From contig DAIDIS010000227.1 in assembly GCA_027451785.1 (NCBI GenBank), positions 1 to 7,076 on the forward strand: a stretch of 7,076 nt of DNA, given 5' to 3'. The notes beneath the pieces are model-generated. The model was not told the origin of the DNA, ran no database searches, and was given only the letters and a program-made list of their open reading frames with translations. Source of the DNA: Acidimicrobiales bacterium (GTDB taxonomy: Bacteria > Actinomycetota > Acidimicrobiia > Acidimicrobiales > JAKAVM01). Both the position numbers and the translations under genes were made by a program. Shown here piece by piece: positions 1-4,869 of the stretch. Each line of letters starts with the position of its first letter. The first letter of the stretch is position 1.

Positions 1-212
1 CTAAAAAATAATCACATTTTTACCAAAAGGAGTACTATGTCCTTAGGACCAATATGGGTACAGCACCCGGAGGGAGAAAGGCCTTCCGTGCAGCGAACAT
101 GCTGGCCACTTTGACATATCAAGGAGGGATTAGGACAAAGGAGTCCGACATTCAGTCGGCATGTAAGTAACAGATAGCCGGAGCAATCCGGAAAGAATAG
201 GAGGGGGCAGAA
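1..212 (+). promoter_or_regulatory. Purine-rich 5' leader of the 213 gene with small hairpins
   Basis: No convincing gene lies here. The stretch has several Shine-Dalgarno-like purine runs (25-32, 121-128, 137-143, 199-207). It also has short inverted repeats: GTCC/GGAC at 39-49, CAGC/GCTG at 91-104, GGAC/GTCC at 133-146, CCGAC/GTCGG at 145-159 and CCGG/CCGG at 178-191. A 25-codon frame (37-114, ATG to TGA) follows an AGGAG four bases upstream and could be a leader peptide; nothing else supports it. I could not match the region to a known riboswitch class. The transcript may start left of the window. Confidence 0.35.
199..207 (+). promoter_or_regulatory. Strong ribosome binding site of the 213 gene
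   Basis: AGGAGGGGG ends five bases before the ATG at 213, a near-ideal Shine-Dalgarno match that fixes the start of the small membrane protein and suggests efficient translation. Confidence 0.75.
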
Positions 213-551
213 ATGCACGTTTTGGCAGTATTTCTGCTATTTGCGTTCGGAGTAATGGCTCTGACGATGTTCGTACATCACGCGGTCAGCCACGATCATG
301 CTTCATGGCACTTCACAGCTTCGCTTGTCGGAGTTGCCACAGCGTGGCTAACCGGTTTCAGCATGTGGTCAAGCTGGCATGTTCACATGCGCTACGACTG
401 GGTCGGCATTACGATGACCGGTTTGGCGCTCGCCGGAACCGCCACGTTTTTCCACACGGTTATGGGATTCTTCTCCGGTCTGGATCGAAAGTTTCATGAT
501 CAGGCCAAGGTGTTGGAAACCCACGACCTGAAGAAGGTGAAGGCAGCCTGA
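213..551 (+). CDS. Small histidine-rich integral membrane protein, function unknown
   Basis: I do not recognise this 112-residue protein. Three hydrophobic stretches (about residues 3-20, 35-52 and 64-87) predict a small multi-pass inner-membrane protein with a charged C-terminal tail of about 24 residues rich in Lys and Asp. Eleven of 112 residues are His. One cluster, HHxxxHDHxxxH (22-33), sits between segments 1 and 2. A second, WHVH (55-58), sits between segments 2 and 3, with further His at 81, 95 and 104. With three membrane passes the two clusters would lie on opposite sides of the membrane, which could suit metal or haem binding; that is inference only. A very strong ribosome site sets the start. 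The gene appears monocistronic, with a terminator starting about 30 bases after the stop. Coding status is well supported by the ribosome site, the membrane pattern and the terminator. Confidence 0.8.
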   Translation: MHVLAVFLLFAFGVMALTMFVHHAVSHDHASWHFTASLVGVATAWLTGFSMWSSWHVHMRYDWVGITMTGLALAGTATFFHTVMGFFSGLDRKFHDQAKVLETHDLKKVKAA

Positions 552-583
552 GCTTTGGGAGAATCTCCCGAAACCGAACTTTA

Positions 584-633
584 GAAGAAGCACCGCTCGA
601 CTGACCAGTCAGGAAGCGGTGCTTCTTCCTTTT
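584..633 (+). terminator. Intrinsic terminator after the 213 gene
   Basis: A perfect 14-base-pair stem pairs 584-597 with 615-628 and is followed by CTTTT (629-633). The 17-base loop contains a minor CTGA/TCAG pairing. This is a classic Rho-independent terminator for rightward transcription. On the other strand no good T-run follows the stem, so its use by the leftward lipoprotein gene is uncertain. A smaller hairpin, GGGAG-AAT-CTCCC, lies just upstream at 557-569. Confidence 0.88.
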
Positions 634-690
634 ACGAACAACAACCCGGGGTCTGCTCCTTAGGTCACAGATTTCATCAGGCCCATGCCG

Positions 691-1599
691 CTATTGAAGC
701 CGTCCAATGGCTATATCCGGTGGTTGGTGGGCTGAGCATTGGCCGGTTGCCCACCAATAGCCCAGCACGCGTCCCGACGTGGTTCCTACCAGCACGAGGT
801 CTCCTCGACCCACTCCTGTTCCGTGGTTCGTCGTCAGGGCCCTTGAGTCACCGGATCCGTGGAGATCCTGGACGGAATCGAGTACAGGCACTTGTAGCCC
901 GACGTAACCACTTGGAACATGACATGAGCCCGTATATGTCCTCGGGTACCCCACGACCACTCCTACATAGCTCCCATCCCCACTCTTGTGGGAAGGATCT
1001 CCCCATGCGACCACGTCACCGTTAGCGATGTCAGAAATGTTCGCTACCCTGGACCAATAACCAAAAGATGAGCTCGGCGGCATGGAGGCAAAGAACTCCG
1101 CATAGGTAAGGGCCGTGGGACTCTCGGGTCCGGAGATCAGGTCCTGGGAGCCGGAAGTGGACTGGCCCAAGGAGGCGTACCCCGCGACAGTCTTCAATGC
1201 ATAAGGCTCAACAGTGGAAACCAGGTAGTTGACCAATTGACTGCAATCCAGATTGAAGGTCCCGCTGTTCGTGTCTATCTTCGCTGAGCTTGTGTAACTC
1301 GTGTGTTTCACGCTTCCCAAGAGAAGCCTTGCTGCATTCGAAAGCTTTCCTCCTGGTGCAATCGTCGTAGTTGTTGCCGACGTACTCGAGGGCGAAGCTG
1401 CTGAAGAAGTACTCGTACTCGGGCTGTTCGGAACGCTAAAAGAGCCGACACTGTTGGATGGCGAGCACATCCCTCCAGCGGAGACACTCGCTGAGTTTGT
1501 CTGTCCGGAATTGCCGGAACAGGCGGCAAGACCGGTGGCACCGAATGCCGCCAGGGCTCCTATCGCAATGCCAGACCTAACGCGAGAGGGGGGCCGCAT
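691..1599 (-). CDS. Exported lipoprotein with NlpC/P60-like cysteine hydrolase fold, catalytic His apparently lost
   Basis: A predicted 302-residue lipoprotein. The chosen ATG (1597-1599) has GAGGA nine bases upstream and gives a normal lipoprotein signal: Arg-rich start, hydrophobic core, then lipobox LAAC with lipidated Cys27. A Ser/Thr-rich stalk (about 28-82) follows. The globular part carries DCSQLV (Cys119), resembling the NlpC/P60 nucleophile motif DCSGLV, and GDVVAW (194-199). Next comes VGVVVG, which in relatives is normally preceded by the catalytic His; here that residue is Tyr211 (TAT, 967-969). A later VLDS...H segment (His247) could hold the third active-site residue. Relatives act on peptidoglycan peptides or similar amides; this copy may be inactive or use another base such as His204. 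It is divergent from a LysM transglycosylase gene, so a cell-wall role is likely. An upstream in-frame ATG at 1671, also with a GAGG site, would add 24 residues and an unusually long n-region. Confidence 0.82.
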   Translation of the reverse strand: MRPPSRVRSGIAIGALAAFGATGLAACSGNSGQTNSASVSAGGMCSPSNSVGSFSVPNSPSTSTSSAASPSSTSATTTTIAPGGKLSNAARLLLGSVKHTSYTSSAKIDTNSGTFNLDCSQLVNYLVSTVEPYALKTVAGYASLGQSTSGSQDLISGPESPTALTYAEFFASMPPSSSFGYWSRVANISDIANGDVVAWGDPSHKSGDGSYVGVVVGYPRTYTGSCHVPSGYVGLQVPVLDSVQDLHGSGDSRALTTNHGTGVGRGDLVLVGTTSGRVLGYWWATGQCSAHQPPDIAIGRLQ

Positions 1600-1608
1600 G
1601 CCCTGCGT

Positions 1609-1613
1609 TCCTC
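1609..1613 (-). promoter_or_regulatory. Ribosome binding site deciding the lipoprotein start
   Basis: GAGGA on the minus strand lies nine bases before the ATG at 1599. It supports this start over the upstream ATG at 1671, because it leaves a short basic n-region before the lipobox. The upstream ATG also has a GAGG, eight bases away, so the choice rests mainly on the signal peptide shape. Confidence 0.5.
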
Positions 1614-1693
1614 TTCGCGGGTTCCATCTCAAATTTCCATTCACCAGTTGATTCCCCTCGTCCCGTTGCATGAGCCGGACCTCAGCAAGTGCG

Positions 1694-1722
1694 ACTATAT
1701 GCGGTTTTGCTTCTCAGGTCAG
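1694..1722 (-). promoter_or_regulatory. Candidate sigma70-type promoter of the lipoprotein gene
   Basis: On the minus strand CTGACC (1722-1717, four of six matches to TTGACA) and TATAGT (1699-1694, five of six matches to TATAAT) are separated by exactly 17 bases. Transcription would start near 1687. That gives a leader of about 88 bases to the chosen ATG, or about 16 bases to the upstream alternative ATG. Confidence 0.5.
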
Positions 1723-1730
1723 CTATTTCG

Positions 1731-1748
1731 GCACTCGTTCGCGAGCGC
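1731..1748. promoter_or_regulatory. Inverted repeat in the divergent intergenic region
   Basis: GC-A-CTCG and CGAG-C-GC flank a TTCG loop, giving six base pairs with one mismatch. It sits about nine bases upstream of the candidate -35 of the leftward lipoprotein gene and about 90 bases before the LysM gene. It could be an operator shared by the two envelope genes, or chance. I found no convincing -35/-10 pair for the rightward LysM gene. Confidence 0.25.
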
Positions 1749-1824
1749 TGAACCTCCAGATGAGGATTTGGTAAAGATGTTCTTCTTGCATAACGATGTT
1801 GTTTAAGTGAATAGTAGAGGCTTA

Positions 1825-1829
1825 TGAGG
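1825..1829 (+). promoter_or_regulatory. Ribosome binding site deciding the LysM gene start
   Basis: TGAGG lies six bases before the ATG at 1836. The earlier ATG at 1824 has its nearest AGAGG only three bases away, so 1836 is preferred. Confidence 0.5.
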
Positions 1830-1835
1830 CTAAAG

Positions 1836-3209
1836 ATGAACTTGGGGTTCGTGAGGCGAAAGTCAACAATATCCGCATTCATGGGTGGTTCCATCGCCCT
1901 TACCTCGGCCTTCGGCCTGGCAGCCCCATCCGCAAGTGCCCTAACTGTGCTCCCCGGGCAGACCCTTAGTGGGATCGCTTCCATCTTCAATACGACGGTG
2001 GAAGCGATTGCTGCCGCTAACGGGATCGTCAACCCGAATTTCATAGAGGCTGGGCAGGTCTTGAAGCTCCCAGCGGATTCATCATCGGGTGGAACTCCTC
2101 AGTCTGTTGTTCTGTTGCCCGGCCAAACACTTGGGCAACTCGCATCGCAGTTCCATATTTCAGTGCAGCAACTGGCAGCCCTGAACGGAATCTCCGACCC
2201 CAACTTCGTTGAGGCGGGATGGAAAATCCAACTCGTGGGTACGCCCCCGGCTCCGAGCCCGGCTCCGGCCCCGGTTCACTCGGCCTCGCTCAGCGGTACC
2301 GTAACCGTTCAGCCAGGACAGACGCTGTCGGTTGTTGCTGCCGAATACGGGACGACCGTTTCGGCTCTTCAGTCGGCCAATGGACTCACTGACCCTAATT
2401 TCGTAGAAGCCGGCCAGGTCTTGAAGCTCTCGGTGGGCCCACCATCCACCCAAGGCAGTTCCAATCCGGCACCGGCTCCGGCGCAAGACTCTGATGACTC
2501 AGGCACCAGCTCTACGCCCAGCCAATCGTCCTCGGGTCAAAAGCAGGTAAAGGTCGCCCCAGGACAGACTCTCGCATCCATTGCTCAAGCAAATGGCGTC
2601 ACCATAACGGATTTGGCATCCGCTAATGGCATCACGAACACGAACTTTGTCGAAGCCGGTCAATTATTGACGATCCCTGCACCCGGTTCTGCGGCAGCGT
2701 CCCAAAGCTCAGGTCCAACTGTAACGCCGACTCCTCCCCCAGCTTCCAACCAACCGATCTTGGCGGCCAACAATACTCAGCTTCCGCCACAACTCGCCGC
2801 TTACCCAGACCGGGTTGCACTTCTGCCCGATTTCGAGCAGTGGGCCTCCCAATACGGCGTCCCCGCCCACCTTCTGGAGGGCTTGTGTTGGTGGGAGTCG
2901 GGCTGGCAGGCATCGATCGTTTCGGTGACCGGTGCAATAGGGGTATGTCAGCTTGAGCCATACACGGTCAACTCCATCGAAACCCAGTTCTTCGGCGGAA
3001 AGGCTATGGATGCATACGATGCAAACTCGAACATTGAAATGGCGGCAGCATGGGTGCACTCGCTGATCCAACAAGCAGGCGGGTCGATTCCCACAGCGGT
3101 TGCCGCCTATTACCAAGGAATGGGAACGATTCAGAAGTTTGGGATCTACTCAGAGACGCGGCCATACGTAAAGGGCGTCATGGCCTACTATTCTTATTTC
3201 GGTGGATGA
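1836..3209 (+). CDS. Secreted LysM (x4) peptidoglycan-binding protein with C-terminal SLT lytic transglycosylase domain
   Basis: A 457-residue exported protein. A Sec signal peptide with an RRK start and hydrophobic core ends at an ASA|LTV-type cleavage site near residue 35. Four LysM modules follow, at about 36-79, 91-134, 156-199 and 237-280, each with a PGQTL start and an ANGI..PNFVEAGQ-like core; they bind glycan chains of peptidoglycan. Linkers rich in Pro, Ala and Ser separate the modules. Residues 333-457 form an SLT-type goose-lysozyme fold: WWESGW carries the predicted catalytic Glu354 (2895-2897), followed by GAIGVCQLEP, AAYYQG and ETRPYV. Lytic transglycosylases cut MurNAc-GlcNAc bonds to leave anhydro-MurNAc. 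The only two cysteines, 351 and 371, flank the active site and may form a disulfide. It is divergent from a lipoprotein gene and overlaps the downstream glycosylase start. An ATG at 1824 would add four residues. The domain assignment is firm; the true substrate specificity is not known. Confidence 0.93.
   Translation: MNLGFVRRKSTISAFMGGSIALTSAFGLAAPSASALTVLPGQTLSGIASIFNTTVEAIAAANGIVNPNFIEAGQVLKLPADSSSGGTPQSVVLLPGQTLGQLASQFHISVQQLAALNGISDPNFVEAGWKIQLVGTPPAPSPAPAPVHSASLSGTVTVQPGQTLSVVAAEYGTTVSALQSANGLTDPNFVEAGQVLKLSVGPPSTQGSSNPAPAPAQDSDDSGTSSTPSQSSSGQKQVKVAPGQTLASIAQANGVTITDLASANGITNTNFVEAGQLLTIPAPGSAAASQSSGPTVTPTPPPASNQPILAANNTQLPPQLAAYPDRVALLPDFEQWASQYGVPAHLLEGLCWWESGWQASIVSVTGAIGVCQLEPYTVNSIETQFFGGKAMDAYDANSNIEMAAAWVHSLIQQAGGSIPTAVAAYYQGMGTIQKFGIYSETRPYVKGVMAYYSYFGG
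1941..2675 (+). repeat. Four LysM repeat units within the transglycosylase gene
   Basis: Units lie at about 1941-2072, 2106-2237, 2301-2432 and 2544-2675. All share PGQTL, a short helix, NG(I/L), a (P/T)NF(I/V)EAG motif and a closing strand. Units 1 and 3 are also similar at the DNA level over their last 35 or so bases, consistent with internal duplication. Spacing widens toward the C-terminus because the linkers lengthen. Confidence 0.85.
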
Positions 3210-3864
3210 CACCCCCACGACATCAAATACCCTTCCCGCAACCGCCGAACGATGGCTCGTAGATAATCACCCGGCATTCGAAGAGATTGCGTCAAAGCAT
3301 GGGCCCTGCACGCTTTCTTCCCGTGCAGAGGGACTGGATGACTTCCAATCGCTCGCCAGATCGATCATCTACCAACAACTCGCCGGTAAGGCAGCCGCAA
3401 CAATCTTTGGAAGATTCACCGAAGCACTGAATGGTGAGGTGACGCCCGAAGCGGTCAGCCACGCCGACCATGACCTTCTGAGATCTGCCGGCCTAAGCAA
3501 CGCCAAGGCACTCTCCGTAAAGGATCTTGCGGCGAAGGTTGTCGCTGGGGAGCTTGACTTTGGGATTTTTGAGACCGCTGGAGAGGATGAGATCGTCGAT
3601 CACCTCATTCGAGTCCGAGGCATAGGACGATGGACAGCGCAGATGTACCTTATGTTCACCCTGAATCGTCTTGATGTATGGCCGTCCGGTGATCTCGGGG
3701 TGCAGAAGGGATATTCAGCCCTCTACGGCCTCGATGGCGCAATCGGCCAACGGGAACTCGAGGTGGCCGGTGAGAAATTCCGCCCATATAGGAGCATCGC
3801 GGCCTGGTATCTTTGGCGCGTTGCCGAAGACCATGCGTCGAAAGTTAAGGCCTCTTCAATCTGA
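3202..3864 (+). CDS. AlkA-like DNA-3-methyladenine glycosylase (HhH-GPD family)
   Basis: A 220-residue base-excision repair enzyme predicted to remove alkylated bases such as 3-methyladenine from DNA in the cytoplasm. Family marks in order are SIIYQQLAGKAA (54-65), the helix-hairpin-helix LIRVRGIGRWTAQMYL (135-150), and the catalytic Asp164 in PSGDLGV. The closing RPYRSIAAWYLWR (194-206) is typical of the family. It is shorter than E. coli AlkA (about 282 residues) because it lacks the N-terminal beta domain. The start is a GTG at 3202; an in-frame TAA at 3169 and the absence of another ATG, GTG or TTG leave no other standard choice. There is no Shine-Dalgarno sequence, and the start overlaps the last eight bases of the LysM gene, which suggests translational coupling. 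Its 3' end overlaps the convergent signal peptidase gene by nine bases. The family is sure; the exact lesion range is not. Confidence 0.9.
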   Translation: MDDTPTTSNTLPATAERWLVDNHPAFEEIASKHGPCTLSSRAEGLDDFQSLARSIIYQQLAGKAAATIFGRFTEALNGEVTPEAVSHADHDLLRSAGLSNAKALSVKDLAAKVVAGELDFGIFETAGEDEIVDHLIRVRGIGRWTAQMYLMFTLNRLDVWPSGDLGVQKGYSALYGLDGAIGQRELEVAGEKFRPYRSIAAWYLWRVAEDHASKVKASSI

Positions 3865-4869
3865 AGAATAGCTTTTTGGCACACTCGGCGGAGTATCCGG
3901 TCCCACAGGAATATCGTCAAGAATTTCCGGCCTGGTCCTAGCCCGTCGAGAAGTCAATACGACAAGCGGAATGAGGCAGATTCCGATGGTAGCGAGAATT
4001 TCCCACCAATTGAGCGAGGCCGACATTTTAACCATAAAGTCAGCCTGTCTCGAGCCCTTCGGAGTGTATAGAAACAATCCGTGACCAGGATTCGCCACCA
4101 ATGGTACTCCCCCATTGGCCTGAAAACGCACAGGGAGGATTCCCGTGTTCACCAGCAGTCCCCTTACCCTCTTATGGACGTTGGAAACGGTAAGCAGGTC
4201 ACCGCGGACCAGCGGTCGCATCACAACCACAGGAACCGCGACGACAGCCGAAATTCCAAGCACCCAGACACCCAGCCGCGAGGAGGGCTTCGAAAGCCGC
4301 GCAACTACGTAGGTTGCAAGCATGCCGATCGCCATCCAGGTAATCGTTCTGTAAAGCCAACCCAAGTCCGGAATGATCCCTCTCACCACTCCGATCACCG
4401 AAGATCGGGGAACCACCCATGCATCGGGAGAGGAGTTCAGATCTCCTTTGGTTGCATACGAAGGCCCGGGAAGGACTCTATAAACACGATGGGAATAGAT
4501 CGTGTTCGGCTCCGTTGGTGGCCGAAACGAGATCACCTCCCCAACTGTTATCGGAGCACTCGTCGGCTCTACGAATATGAGAGAACCGACCGGCATGCTG
4601 GGACTCATAGACGGTGTCTCAACAATGAAGATCTTTCCACCGAGGATCATCCAACCGGCCCAGGCTATCAAGAGACATGCAGCAATTGCACCGGATACGA
4701 GCTTTAGCCGATTACTTTTCTTCGCCTGTTCATTCCTTTTCGGTGCGTCCTTGCCTTCCATATGGTTCTTGGAAAACGCTGCTTCACGATTCGGCACCGC
4801 GGATTCCCGGGGTATTACTCCTGGCATCGTTAGGCCGTCCGTTTCGCATCCGGTAAACAGTCGGCTCAT
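3856..4869 (-). CDS. ER/SipW-type signal peptidase I (S26) with extra exported domain and C-terminal membrane segments
   Basis: A 337-residue membrane protease that would cleave signal peptides from exported proteins. After a hydrophilic N-terminus and membrane segment 1 (about 57-77) come ETPSMSP, with predicted nucleophile Ser87, then YSHRV, with His127 in place of the Lys of classical LepB, then TKGD with Asp143 and a second Asp149. This Ser/His/Asp pattern marks the Sec11/SipW type. Segment 2 (about 171-192) is where such enzymes usually end. Here there follow segment 3 (199-218), a polar exported domain (222-286), segment 4 (289-306) and a cytoplasmic tail. Positive charges in the loops fit this topology. 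The ATG at 4869 overlaps the LamG gene's TGA as ATGA. Other in-frame starts are 4911 (longer, overlapping 46 bases) and 4761 (a more typical short N-terminus). The LamG protein, or products upstream of it, are the likely substrates by inference. Confidence 0.88.
   Translation of the reverse strand: MSRLFTGCETDGLTMPGVIPRESAVPNREAAFSKNHMEGKDAPKRNEQAKKSNRLKLVSGAIAACLLIAWAGWMILGGKIFIVETPSMSPSMPVGSLIFVEPTSAPITVGEVISFRPPTEPNTIYSHRVYRVLPGPSYATKGDLNSSPDAWVVPRSSVIGVVRGIIPDLGWLYRTITWMAIGMLATYVVARLSKPSSRLGVWVLGISAVVAVPVVVMRPLVRGDLLTVSNVHKRVRGLLVNTGILPVRFQANGGVPLVANPGHGLFLYTPKGSRQADFMVKMSASLNWWEILATIGICLIPLVVLTSRRARTRPEILDDIPVGPDTPPSVPKSYSSD

Noticed and set aside
111..139. Perfect TTGACA at 111-116 as a -35 for the 213 gene
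   Set aside because: No acceptable -10 hexamer occurs 15-19 bases downstream; the best candidates match poorly. The TTGA/TCAA symmetry around it may be chance.
102..150. Possible cobalamin riboswitch because of a GCCACT string
   Set aside because: The other conserved boxes and their order are missing; one short string is not enough.
12..218. 68-codon leftward frame across the leader of the first gene
   Set aside because: It starts inside the 213 gene, lacks a good ribosome site, has an unusual Cys/Leu/Pro mix with no domain, and lies opposite the purine-rich leader, so it looks accidental.
1301..1651. 116-codon rightward frame opposite the lipoprotein signal and stalk
   Set aside because: Antisense shadow of the repetitive Ser/Thr/Ala codons; the leftward frame has a lipobox, a ribosome site and a promoter.
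4081..4707. 208-codon rightward frame opposite the signal peptidase
   Set aside because: Its composition (many Arg, His, Asn and Pro) resembles no folded protein, and the opposite strand clearly encodes catalytic motifs and membrane segments.
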